Assembly: GCA_963763115.1 (NCBI GenBank) | Contig: CAVXNM010000018.1 | Location: 1-64,000 of the forward strand | Direction: 5' to 3' | Length of the DNA: 64,000 nt | From: CAVQCA01 sp963763115 | Lineage (GTDB): Bacteria > Pseudomonadota > Gammaproteobacteria > UBA9214 | Shown here: in pieces, positions 53,468 through 61,829 of the stretch | Layout of the letters: each line of letters begins with the position of its first letter | How positions within the stretch are numbered: position 1 is the stretch's first letter | Notes under the pieces: generated by a model | Database searches by the model: none | Seen by the model: only the letters and a program-made list of their open reading frames with translations | Told to the model about the DNA's origin: nothing | Made by a program: the position numbers and the translations under genes

Positions 53468-54979
53468 ATGTGCGGCATCATAGGCATCGTTGCTTACGGT
53501 CCGGTCAACCAGTCAATCTATGACGGCCTGACCGTGCTGCAGCACAGGGGCCAGGATGCCGCTGGCATCATGACCTCTGATGGCGGCCGCCTGTACCTGC
53601 GCAAGGACAACGGACTGGTGCGCGATGTTTTTCAGACCCGCCACATGCTGCACCTGCACGGCAACATGGGGATCGGTCACGTGCGCTATCCCACGGCCGG
53701 CTGCCAAAGCTCTGCCGAGGCGCAACCGTTCTATGTCAATTCCCCTTACGGCATCTGTCTCGCCCACAACGGAAATCTCACCAATGCCAACAAGCTGAAG
53801 CAGGAAGTGTTCCAGGAAGACCTGCGCCAGATCAACACCGATTCGGATTCCGAGGTCCTGCTGAACGTCGTTGCACATGAACTTCAGAAACGCGGCAAGC
53901 TCCGCATGGAGGTGGATGACGTGTTCGCCGCCGTCGCCGGCGTCCACAAACGCTGCAGGGGTGCGTATGCCGCTGTTGTAATGATCACCGGCTATGGCGT
54001 GCTTGCCTTCCGTGATCCCTGTGGTATCCGCCCGCTGGTATTCGGCAAGCGGGAAACGGCGCAGGGAACCGAATACATGGCGGCATCGGAAAGTGTGTCA
54101 CTCGATGCCCTGGGATTTGAACTGATACGCGATGTCGAGCCGGGAGAAGCGGTCTTTTTCGACACCAGGGGAGGAATACACACCCGTCAGTGCGCGGAAA
54201 AACACATCAAGTCACCCTGCATTTTCGAATATGTCTACCTGGCGCGTCCGGATTCCATCCTCGACAACGTCTCCGTCTACAAGGCGCGCCTGAGAATGGG
54301 GGAAACGCTCGCCCGGAAAATCCAGCGCGTGCGCCCCGATCATGATATCGATGTGGTTATTCCGATCCCGGATACCAGCCGCACCTCGGCGCTGCAGCTC
54401 GCCAACCACCTCGGACTTACCTATCGTGAGGGATTCATCAAGAACCGCTACATCGGCAGGACCTTCATCATGCCGGGCCAGCAGCAGCGCAAGAAATCGG
54501 TACGCCAGAAACTCAATGTCATCGACCTGGAATTCAGGGGCAAGAACGTGCTGCTGGTAGACGATTCGGTAGTGCGCGGCACCACATCGTCGCAGATTAT
54601 CCAGATGGCGCGTGAGGCCGGCGCGCGCAAGGTGTATTTCGCCTCCGCCGCCCCACCGGTGCGCTACCCGAACGTCTACGGGATCGACATGCCGGCCAGC
54701 GATGAACTGATCGCACACGGTCTCACGGAGGAAGAGATCTGTCGCGCCATCGGAGCCGACTGGCTGGTCTACCAGGATCTCGAGGACCTGATCGACGCCG
54801 TCGCCAGGGGCAATCCGTCGATCGAACGCTTCGATGCCTCGATTTTCACCGGCGAGTACATCACCGGCGATGTCGGAGATGACTATCTCAACGACCTGCA
54901 GACCAGCCGGTCCGATGCCGCCAAGAAGGAAAGGCGCGACAGCGATGACGAGGTCATCGACCTTCACAATACCGCCTGA
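53468..54979 (+). CDS. purF: Amidophosphoribosyltransferase PurF
   Basis: First enzyme of purine synthesis, 503 aa. The N-terminal nucleophile Cys2 is in MCGIIGIVAYGP with LQHRGQDAAGI; the PRPP-binding motif is VLLVDDSVVRGTTSSQII. Last gene of the conserved run; metZ, its usual next neighbour, has been displaced by about 3.4 kb of accessory DNA. Confidence 0.98.
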   Translation: MCGIIGIVAYGPVNQSIYDGLTVLQHRGQDAAGIMTSDGGRLYLRKDNGLVRDVFQTRHMLHLHGNMGIGHVRYPTAGCQSSAEAQPFYVNSPYGICLAHNGNLTNANKLKQEVFQEDLRQINTDSDSEVLLNVVAHELQKRGKLRMEVDDVFAAVAGVHKRCRGAYAAVVMITGYGVLAFRDPCGIRPLVFGKRETAQGTEYMAASESVSLDALGFELIRDVEPGEAVFFDTRGGIHTRQCAEKHIKSPCIFEYVYLARPDSILDNVSVYKARLRMGETLARKIQRVRPDHDIDVVIPIPDTSRTSALQLANHLGLTYREGFIKNRYIGRTFIMPGQQQRKKSVRQKLNVIDLEFRGKNVLLVDDSVVRGTTSSQIIQMAREAGARKVYFASAAPPVRYPNVYGIDMPASDELIAHGLTEEEICRAIGADWLVYQDLEDLIDAVARGNPSIERFDASIFTGEYITGDVGDDYLNDLQTSRSDAAKKERRDSDDEVIDLHNTA

Positions 54980-55071
54980 TTGTGGATTCTCCGTTAACAA
55001 GGCTTCCCGGCTTGAACTAGTCTTCGAAACAGCGCCGATTTGATTTCAGCTTGCGGGCGCTTACAAATACA

Positions 55072-55087
55072 GCCAAAGCGACGGCAC
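55072..55087. repeat. Candidate attachment-site repeat, left
   Basis: GCCAAAGCGACGGCAC matches 58096-58111 (GCTAAAGCGACGGCAC) at 15 of 16 positions in the same orientation. The copies enclose the integrase remnant and the small genes between purF and metZ, spaced 3.0 kb apart. Confidence 0.4.
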
Positions 55088-55152
55088 ACATACACATCCG
55101 TAAGTAATTGAAATAAAAAGCAGTATTTAGAAATTCCCGAAACTTTACCAAT

Positions 55153-55733
55153 TCAGCCGACCGAAATCCACTCGGTACCACGACTGTCCAGGCACAGGCT
55201 TGTGGTCTTGGTATCCTTGAGGCCGAGTAGTGCCTGCGCGTTGATTCCGTGTTCATCGTAGAGCCGGGCTGACAGGCTGTCGATCTCGTGAAGGTCGGCG
55301 GGTGATCCCATTGCAACCCTGACAGACTACGGGCCTTGGCGAAGCCGTGAGAGATCGTCAACTTGCCGATTTGACCGCCTTCCCTGGCCTTGGGATGGTT
55401 GCGGATATGGTGGAGCAGGTAGGGGCTGACCACGATATCCCGGCAGCGGGAAACCACATCGCCGACAGTGGTCCCGAGTGCATCAAGCCGAAGTTGTAAC
55501 GACAGCCGGACCATTGAGCCAGTCTTGCCTTGCTGTATGTGCAGATACCCATCAGCGACATCCTTGAACTTCATGCCGGCGATATCGTCCAGCCGTTGAC
55601 CCGTGGTGATGGCCAAGAGCAGCGCATTCTGTACCCAGGGCGACAGGGAGCCCGCAGCCGCATAGATGGCATTGAATTCTTCTAACCAGGCAGTGCCTCC
55701 TTCGTCAGTCAAAAAAAAACCGTCAGCCGGCAA
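55153..55733 (-). pseudogene. Phage-type tyrosine integrase, frameshifted and catalytically dead
   Basis: C-terminal domain of a lambda-type integrase. Frame one gives WVQNALLLAITTGQRLDDIA (first catalytic Arg in TGQRLDD) and KTGSMVRLSLQL. A single-base loss near 55290 shifts the frame; the continuation reads HEIDSLSARLYDEHGINAQA, then KTTSLCLDSRGTEWISVG and stop. Two further lesions are visible: the HxxR box is HEID (Arg lost) and the nucleophile Tyr in LYxDSRG is Cys. The N-terminal DNA-binding half is missing or unreadable upstream. Clearly decayed. Confidence 0.85.
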
Positions 55734-55951
55734 CGGCCAGACATGACTGTCTCTTATGGCTGCGTGTCCGGCAAGCGTCGACGGCCTGCTGCTTTACTTG
55801 GCGGTTGAGCGGTGGGTAGCCAGCGGCGTGGCGGTTTTCCTGGCTGAGGCGGATATATTCTTGCTGTTTACCCTGTACTAAGGGGGTAATTCTGACTATA
55901 AATAACGAGGGGCAGCAATCAAGAACAAGCCTGTCGAATTAGGAGGGGGCA

Positions 55952-56128
55952 ATGGTTGAAAAAAGAGAAAAACACCGCCGTCTATTGATACCTACCACAC
56001 AGTTCCCATTCTGCACCATGAGAGGTGAGTTCATAGTGTCTGAGCGCCGTAGGTTACCGACTAGGCGCTTGAATGATATCGAGGTGAAAGAAATAAGTCT
56101 GGACGACTATATTTCTGAATTGCACTGA
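55952..56128 (+). CDS. Small basic protein with RRxLPxRRLNDI motif
   Basis: A 58-aa gene starting MVEKREKHRRLLIPTTQFPF, with the core ERRRLPTRRLNDIEVKEI and an acidic C-terminus (DDYISELH). It has an excellent ribosome-binding site AGGAGGGGG (55941-55949) and a TATAAA box at 55897-55902. Similar short proteins with an (E/D)RRxLPxRR(L/Q)ND core recur in gammaproteobacteria, to my recollection without a known function. A related ERRKLSDRRQND stretch occurs in the GYF protein at 15091. Confidence 0.6.
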   Translation: MVEKREKHRRLLIPTTQFPFCTMRGEFIVSERRRLPTRRLNDIEVKEISLDDYISELH

Positions 56129-56548
56129 ACTACTGACGCCACAGAATAAAACGGCGACCCGAAGGCCGCCGTCCGAATCAATCATGCTCCACCCGTACAC
56201 CGGAATCACGCCGCGACTCGCTCCGCTTAATCTCAATTCGTCTCAGGAATAAGTCGTTATGCCACCACCATTGAGACCCGGCGGGTTTGTGGTGCGTAAC
56301 TATTCGTAAAGTCTCACGGCTCCTTGCCGTTAAAACAAACAGGGGTGGTGTGTGGTAGCGGTAACGCCCACACCCTTGACTGGTCGGGAACATGGCACCG
56401 TCACTTTCTTTATTGCGGCAGTAGTGTGACATCGGATGAGGTTGAAGACGAAGATCCTGATGTGGTACCCGAAGACCGTGACCTATTTGATAGGGCAATA
56501 AGCATACGAAAGGGCAATGGAAAAGTATTTAGAAGAGGAAGAATCGCG

Positions 56549-56902
56549 ATGAACAGAGAAGACCGCGACGGGTTACTGAACGCATTCCGTAATGATCTTG
56601 TTGATGATTGTTTAGACAAAGCTTGTGATATGGAGGGTGTCGCATGCTACGCCCAAGCAGTGATTTATATGCATCAGGCATGGAAACTGCCAGGCACCGA
56701 AGATGAGATACAACAAAAGATCATTGGTGCTATTCGTCTTTGTGGGAATAAGATGTTCAAAGGGGAGAATGCTTCAACCACTGCAGGCGTAATAGCTCGT
56801 GCTATGGATGCAGTGCAGTCAGATTATGAGAAGCTGAAGGAACGAGCGAAGAACATTGAAGCCCGTCAACAGCAACCTCTCCGTTGTGCGAGTGGTATTT
56901 AA
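56549..56902 (+). CDS. Hypothetical protein in the purF-metZ accessory segment
   Basis: 117 aa from the ATG of MNREDRDGLLNAFRNDLVDD, preceded by GAGGAAGAATCGCG. Mostly helical, with three Cys (DDCLDKACDMEGVACYAQ), AWKLPGTEDEIQQKIIGAIR and a charged C-terminal coiled stretch (SDYEKLKERAKNIEARQQQ). The frame stays open upstream to 56324 with an acidic segment (DEVEDEDPDVVPEDRDLFDR) that could belong to a longer protein. No family recognised. AT-richer than the core genes, suggesting transfer. Confidence 0.5.
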   Translation: MNREDRDGLLNAFRNDLVDDCLDKACDMEGVACYAQAVIYMHQAWKLPGTEDEIQQKIIGAIRLCGNKMFKGENASTTAGVIARAMDAVQSDYEKLKERAKNIEARQQQPLRCASGI

Positions 56903-56942
56903 CCTGTGGGTCACGAATTCGTAATTACGCAGCCATTGGAAG

Positions 56943-57269
56943 TTGGACGAGTCCGCGGCAGCGTGCCAGCAATCTGGCTGTCTAGTCAGGATAAACCGCC
57001 TTTTCGTCCGGAAGCGCCCCCTCCTCGCGTTCGCCGGCGGTCGGCCGTCGTTCTACCGGCAAAGTGCCTTTGAGCGGCATTCCGGCACCCGAATTCAGCC
57101 GGCCACCGGCTCGCAGGCGCCGTTTTCCCCGCGGCTGCTGACCCGCCTGCAGGTGTTGCTATCGCCTCAGGCCGCCGCGACCCTGGCGCGGCTGCAGGTC
57201 AGCGGCGAGAGTAAACGCGAGATCATAGAACGGGCACTGCTGGAGCTGGAGCGCAGCGTTACAGAGTAA
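56943..57269 (+). pseudogene. Fragment with ribbon-helix-helix-like C-terminus
   Basis: A frame open from a TTG with no convincing start. The last 40 residues (LTRLQVLLSPQAAATLARLQ, GESKREIIERALLELERS) look like a ribbon-helix-helix repressor: a beta strand, then two helices with the GxSKREIIExAL pattern. The upstream part is arginine-rich and unlike any domain I know. It may be a truncated plasmid- or phage-type regulator. Low certainty. Confidence 0.3.
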
Positions 57270-57272
57270 CGT

Positions 57273-57298
57273 CGGCCGGCAACCCCAGCAGCCGGCCG
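57273..57298. other. GC-rich hairpin after the RHH-like frame
   Basis: Perfect 8-bp stem CGGCCGGC/GCCGGCCG with a 10-base loop just past the preceding stop codon. Terminator-like position but no T-run. Confidence 0.4.
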
Positions 57299-57551
57299 AA
57301 GCCCGGTAACCCTTGTCGACCCTTAAAGCCCAGGCCACCGGATTGCAGGCTACGGTGCCGGCATGTGGTGGTCAATTCGCGGGATTACTTATCTGACCGG
57401 AGAAAGCTGAGCCACCCGGCCGGTATAGCACCAGACCGTGGGACTTGGATCGCCTATAGGCATCCCGGTGCCGGCACGGGTGTGAAGGCGCTGTAGCGTT
57501 ACCACTACGGGGTGCAGTGTATCCTGATAGGCTTGGAGGGGCTGTAGGACG

Positions 57552-57734
57552 CTATAACCAGACGGTGTAGGGAAGTGACTTCACTGGCCGTCCGCAAAAC
57601 AAGTAAAGGAAACATGTACTCATAAAGATGGACAACAAGGTTTCAGGCCACTGCCAAGTTATCAGGAAATAGGTGACCACATAAAAAATCACGCTCAGGC
57701 TAACTGCCTGCGATACCAAGGCTAAATTTTCCAT
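57552..57734 (-). CDS. Small two-helix membrane protein
   Basis: 60 aa from the ATG of MENLALVSQAVSLSVIFYVV, with GGGGGGAG three bases before the start on the minus strand. Two hydrophobic segments (about 8-25 and 32-47, LLSIFMSTCFLYLFC) separated by ITWQWPET. No family recognised; could be a toxin-like or accessory membrane peptide, which is speculation. Confidence 0.4.
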   Translation of the reverse strand: MENLALVSQAVSLSVIFYVVTYFLITWQWPETLLSIFMSTCFLYLFCGRPVKSLPYTVWL

Positions 57735-57755
57735 ATACTCCCCCCACACAACCAC

Positions 57756-58470
57756 AAATGACCCGAAGACTCGGCACGGAATACCTAACGACTGTGATGT
57801 TCAAAAAAAGGCTGGCCGGAATCATCGTGTCAAGGCTGTAGCATTCCTTATACGCCATGGACGGAGCCAAGGATATGGGGGCAACTACTTACACGGGAAT
57901 GGCCCACTGCATTGACCATCCAACCGCCTGATCCGTCGCAGGCGCGGCGAACGGGTGCGGGAGTTTCCTTTCCCGAAACCATGCCGCAACTAATTGATAT
58001 ACAATGGCACGGACTAGCACTTTTTAGCATTGCGCTAGTGGGTGGAAGTGTCGCTAATATGCTGTAATGCAAGTATAAATGACGCTTTGCACAAGGCTAA
58101 AGCGACGGCACCTGCTTTTGCGTGGCTGAAAGCGGGGGTGTTTTATGCCTACAGGGATTTAGGTACATTGCGGAGTGCAGGGAAGCGCGGAAGCGATGCG
58201 CCGTAAGGGAGAAGGTGAGACCGGGAACCGGTCGAGAGGCTGGTCTGGGCCTTGCAGGTACGGGCGCTCTCGCACATCCTGTGCTTCGCGACACTCGGAC
58301 ATCCTGTCCATCGTCGCGGAATGCGGAGACGATGCACAGGGAAGCGCAAGTGCCGCGGGAGGCAGGAAGCCGAGAGCGGCGGCCGGGAGCGATGAGTCGC
58401 CGGGGTATTCAGGACGCGCCGCTGCCATCTGTATTCCGTAACATGAATATCGGTATGTCGGAGAGGTATC
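57756..58470. other. Region upstream of metZ without a clear gene
   Basis: About 700 bases. Frames up to 121 codons exist on both strands from 58122 to 58535 but overlap each other and show no family pattern. Features seen: the right copy of the candidate attachment repeat, the 11-mer CAGGGAAGCGC twice (58178-58188, 58337-58347), and two adjacent small palindromes GCACATCCTGTGC and GGACATCCTGTCC near 58270-58310. This may be a structured or repetitive intergenic element. Confidence 0.4.
58096..58111. repeat. Candidate attachment-site repeat, right
   Basis: GCTAAAGCGACGGCAC, partner of 55072-55087 (15 of 16 identical). Confidence 0.4.
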
Positions 58471-59664
58471 ATGTCATCAGAGCTTGACGGTCTTGCCTTC
58501 GAAACAAGGGCGGTTCGCGCCGGCCAGCAGCGCACCCATGAGGGAGAGCATGCGGAGGCGATATTCCTGACCTCCAGCTATGTGTTCGCGAACGCGGCCG
58601 AGGCGGCCGCGCGCTTTTCCGGTGAACAGCCCGGTAATATCTATTCCCGTTTCACCAATCCGACAGTGCGCACCTTCGAGCAGCGCCTGGCTGCTCTGGA
58701 AGGCGGGGCCTGCTGCGTGGCGACCGCCTCGGGTATGGCGGCAATCCTCTCGACATGCGCAGGACTGCTCAAAAGCGGCGATCATATCGTTTCCTCGCGC
58801 AGCATTTTCGGAACGACTACGGTCCTGTTTACCACCTACCTGGCAAAATTCGGCATTGAAACCAGCTTCGTGCCGCTGGCGGACCTGGATGCCTGGGCGG
58901 CAGCGATACGACCGGAAACCCGGCTGTTGTTCCTCGAAACGCCCTCAAATCCGCTCACCGAACTGGCTGACATCCGCCGACTGGCGGAGATCGCGCACAC
59001 CAGGGGCTGTCTCCTCGCCGTAGACAACTGCTTCTGTACGCCGGTCCTGCAGCGACCCCTGGAGCTGGGCGCCGATATCGTTATCCACTCGGCCACCAAG
59101 TACCTGGACGGTCAGGGACGCTGTATCGGCGGGGCGGTTGTCGGGGATGCCGAGCGCGTCGGCAAGGACGTCTACGGTTTCCTGCGCACGGCGGGCCCGG
59201 CCATGAGTCCATTCAATGCATGGGTTTTCCTCAAGGGACTGGAAACGCTGACGCTGAGGATGAAGGCCCACAGCGACAGCGCACTGGTGCTGGCCAGATG
59301 GCTGGAGCAACAGCCGTCAGTTGCGCGCGTGTATCATCCCGGGCTCGAATCCCACCCGCAGCATGAACTCGCCGTCCGCCAGCAGCAGGGCTTCGGAGGG
59401 ATTGTATCCTTCGACCTGAAGGGCGGAAAGGAAAATGCCTGGGCCGTTATCGACGCCAGCCGGGTATTTTCCATTACCGCCAACCTGGGCGATGCCAAGA
59501 GCACTATCACGCATCCCGCCACAACCACCCATGGCCGTCTGACGCCGGAACAACGTGCGGCGGCCGGGATATCGGATGGCCTTATCCGGCTCGCGGTCGG
59601 TCTGGAATCTGTCGTCGACCTGCAGGCCGATCTTGCACGGGGACTCGCGGCCATTCGACGCTGA
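58471..59664 (+). CDS. metZ: O-succinylhomoserine sulfhydrylase MetZ
   Basis: Cys/Met-metabolism PLP enzyme, 397 aa, converting O-succinylhomoserine and sulfide to homocysteine. YSRFTNPTVRTFEQRLAALE, the PLP Lys in HSATKYLDGQGRCIGG and SLGD-like ITANLGDAKSTITHPATTTH are present. Similarity to Pseudomonas MetZ and its position after purF in related genomes support the assignment over cystathionine gamma-synthase. GGAGAGG at 58459-58465 is the ribosome site. Confidence 0.93.
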   Translation: MSSELDGLAFETRAVRAGQQRTHEGEHAEAIFLTSSYVFANAAEAAARFSGEQPGNIYSRFTNPTVRTFEQRLAALEGGACCVATASGMAAILSTCAGLLKSGDHIVSSRSIFGTTTVLFTTYLAKFGIETSFVPLADLDAWAAAIRPETRLLFLETPSNPLTELADIRRLAEIAHTRGCLLAVDNCFCTPVLQRPLELGADIVIHSATKYLDGQGRCIGGAVVGDAERVGKDVYGFLRTAGPAMSPFNAWVFLKGLETLTLRMKAHSDSALVLARWLEQQPSVARVYHPGLESHPQHELAVRQQQGFGGIVSFDLKGGKENAWAVIDASRVFSITANLGDAKSTITHPATTTHGRLTPEQRAAAGISDGLIRLAVGLESVVDLQADLARGLAAIRR

Positions 59665-59689
59665 GGTGCCCGGCAAGACAGGCCCCGGC

Positions 59690-60949
59690 GTGAACCCGTT
59701 CGCAATGGCACGCACTGAGCTGCGGGCGATCTTTGAGTCCGCACTGCAGGCCGTCAACGGCCGCCGCTGTACAGCCGCATATCTGTCGGTGCATCCGCCG
59801 GCTCGCCCGGTGTCCCTGGTTGCCACGGGTAAAGCCGCGGCCGCCATGGCAAACGGGGCCGCCGATATCCTGGGCACTCGTCTGAGCCGTGCCCTGGTCG
59901 TGACTAAACCTGGGCATCTGGATAGCACGCTGGCGAATGATTCCCGCTTCACCTGTCTCGAAACCGCGCACCCGGTACCGGATCGCCGCAGTCTTGCCGC
60001 CGGCGAGGCCCTGATGCGTTTCCTGGAGCGTGCCCCGCATGACGTCGAGCTGCTGTTCCTGATTTCTGGAGGCACCTCGAGCCTCGTCGAAGTACTGCCG
60101 GCCGGCGTGACGCTCGCCACACTGCAAAAGGTAAATCACTGGCTGCTCGGCAGTGGCCTGTCGATCGGTGAGATGAACCGCATTCGCCAAGCACTTTCCT
60201 GCATCAAGGGGGGGCGCTTGGCAAGTTCGCTGGGAGGTCGGGATGCCCGCGTTCTGATGATTTCCGATGTGCCCGGCGATGATCCTGCGATCATCGGCTC
60301 CGGCTTGTTGTATCCGGCCGCGGGCAGCCCGGTGGTTTTAACCGGATTGCCATCCTGGCTGGAGGCGCTGCTTGCCCGGTACGGGGTGGCCCGGGATGCG
60401 GGGGCAGCCGGTCCCGGACCGGTCGCTCATCATGTCATCGCCCGGCTTGAAGATGCGCTCGAGGCCGCCGCCGTTCATGCCCGCGGGCTGGGTTACCCGG
60501 CTACCATTATTCCCGCCAGGCTTGACGGCGATGCCATGGCGGCAGGCCGAGCGATCATCGATCATTTGGCCGACAAGCCGGCCGGTATTTATCTCTGGGG
60601 CGGGGAATCCACGGTCAGGTTGCCCGCGCATCCCGGTCAGGGCGGCCGATGCCAGAGCCTGGCCCTCGCCGCTGCCCGGGAGATGAAGCGATATGAACCG
60701 CTGGTCTTGCTGGCTGCCGGCACGGACGGAACGGATGGCACGGACGGCGCCGCCGGCGCCACGGTGGATCCGGAAACGGTTTCCCGGGGTACCGCCCGCG
60801 GTCTGGATGCACTGCATTGCCTGGACGCCGCCGATGCCGGGAGTTTCCTGGCGGCGAGCGGAGATCTGCTCGTCACCGGTCCGACCGGTACCAACGTAAC
60901 GGATCTGGTTGTCGCGCTCAAAGGCAACCATGCGCAACTCGTCGGTTAG
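59690..60949 (+). CDS. Glycerate 2-kinase (DUF4147/MOFRL family)
   Basis: Class II glycerate kinase, 419 aa from a GTG (an ATG five codons later is possible). DUF4147 domain with VATGKAAAAMANGAA, LISGGTSSLVEVLPAGV, NRIRQALSCIKGGRLA and ISDVPGDDPAIIGSG; C-terminal MOFRL domain with LWGGESTVRLPAHPGQGGR and AAGTDGTDGTDGAAGA. It phosphorylates glycerate, linking glyoxylate or serine-type metabolism to glycolysis. Starts 25 bases after metZ. Confidence 0.92.
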   Translation: MNPFAMARTELRAIFESALQAVNGRRCTAAYLSVHPPARPVSLVATGKAAAAMANGAADILGTRLSRALVVTKPGHLDSTLANDSRFTCLETAHPVPDRRSLAAGEALMRFLERAPHDVELLFLISGGTSSLVEVLPAGVTLATLQKVNHWLLGSGLSIGEMNRIRQALSCIKGGRLASSLGGRDARVLMISDVPGDDPAIIGSGLLYPAAGSPVVLTGLPSWLEALLARYGVARDAGAAGPGPVAHHVIARLEDALEAAAVHARGLGYPATIIPARLDGDAMAAGRAIIDHLADKPAGIYLWGGESTVRLPAHPGQGGRCQSLALAAAREMKRYEPLVLLAAGTDGTDGTDGAAGATVDPETVSRGTARGLDALHCLDAADAGSFLAASGDLLVTGPTGTNVTDLVVALKGNHAQLVG

Positions 60950-60967
60950 CCTGTTGGGTCTTGTCAG

Positions 60968-61792
60968 GTGGAACAGGCAATCAAGTTGAATCTTTTCAAG
61001 TGCGCCAAATGCTGTATCGATGCCGCCGGTGTCGAGGAAAAGCTGCGGCTTACCCGTCGCTGCGCCCGGGACTGGCGTGAAGGGGATATCGTCGCGACGA
61101 CAACGGCCGGCCCCGAACCGATTGCCGAACCGGGACGTCCCGCGCGGCCGCAGCTGGTGCACCCCTCGCGGCTGAAACCCCGCAAACTGGCAGCCCGGCA
61201 GGGCAGGGCGTCCTTTCTTCATGCCCTGGCGCATATCGAATTCAACGCCATCAACCTGGCGTGGGATGCCGTCTACCGCTTCCGGGGTATGCCGACGGAA
61301 TTCTATGCGGACTGGATCCGCGTGGCCGATGAAGAGGCGCGGCATTTCAGCCTCTTGAGGTCGCGCCTTGGGGAACTCGGCCAGGCATACGGCGACTTTC
61401 CGGCGCATGACGGCTTGTGGCATATGGCGCGCGAAACCGCGCACGATATCCTAGTGCGTATGGCGCTGGTGCCGCGGGTACTGGAAGCGCGCGGGCTCGA
61501 TGTCACGCCGGCCATGATCGTGCGCCTGCGCCAGGCGGGTGACGCCGAAAGCGCGGCGGTTCTGGAGACGATACTGCTCGATGAGATCGGTCACGTACAG
61601 GCCGGAACGCGCTGGTTTCAGTATGTCTGCCGGCAGCGGGGTCTGGACCCTCTGGAAACATTTCGCAACCTGCTGGCCGAGTATGCGCCCGGGCGTATCC
61701 GCGCACCCTTCAACGCCAGCGCCCGGCAACAGGCGGGATTCGGGTCCGATGAAATGGCCTTGCTCGAAGAGCTGGCCAGCTCGACGCGATAA
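60968..61792 (+). CDS. DUF455 ferritin-like protein
   Basis: A 274-aa protein of the DUF455 family with a ferritin-like four-helix core. Putative di-metal ligands are seen in ALAHIEFNAINLAWD, RVADEEARHFSLL and TILLDEIGHVQAG, i.e. Glu/His pairs on successive helices. GTG start 18 bases after the glycerate kinase stop. The N-terminal CAKCC motif is unusual. Activity unknown; family members are loosely related to rubrerythrin and MiaE-like diiron proteins. Confidence 0.88.
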   Translation: MEQAIKLNLFKCAKCCIDAAGVEEKLRLTRRCARDWREGDIVATTTAGPEPIAEPGRPARPQLVHPSRLKPRKLAARQGRASFLHALAHIEFNAINLAWDAVYRFRGMPTEFYADWIRVADEEARHFSLLRSRLGELGQAYGDFPAHDGLWHMARETAHDILVRMALVPRVLEARGLDVTPAMIVRLRQAGDAESAAVLETILLDEIGHVQAGTRWFQYVCRQRGLDPLETFRNLLAEYAPGRIRAPFNASARQQAGFGSDEMALLEELASSTR

Positions 61793-61829
61793 CCTCATGC
61801 CGGTGTATGGCGGTCGGGAGCGCCCGGTT

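Noticed and set aside
57811..58067. Plus-strand frame without start, ending in a hydrophobic stretch (LALFSIALVGGSVANML)
   Set aside because: Open for about 85 codons but has no ATG near its beginning, no ribosome site and no recognised family; kept only as a note.
58122..58535. Overlapping frames of 88-128 codons before metZ on both strands
   Set aside because: Arg/Ser/Pro-rich in all frames, typical of non-coding GC-rich DNA; no family pattern.
60720..60760. Tandem GACGGAACGGATGGC-like repeat in the glycerate kinase gene
   Set aside because: It encodes TDGTDGTDG, close to the GTDGTDG motif normal for the MOFRL domain, so it is not evidence of an unusual repeat.
60338..61444. 368-codon minus-strand frame opposite the glycerate kinase and DUF455 genes
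   Set aside because: Shadow of two recognisable genes.
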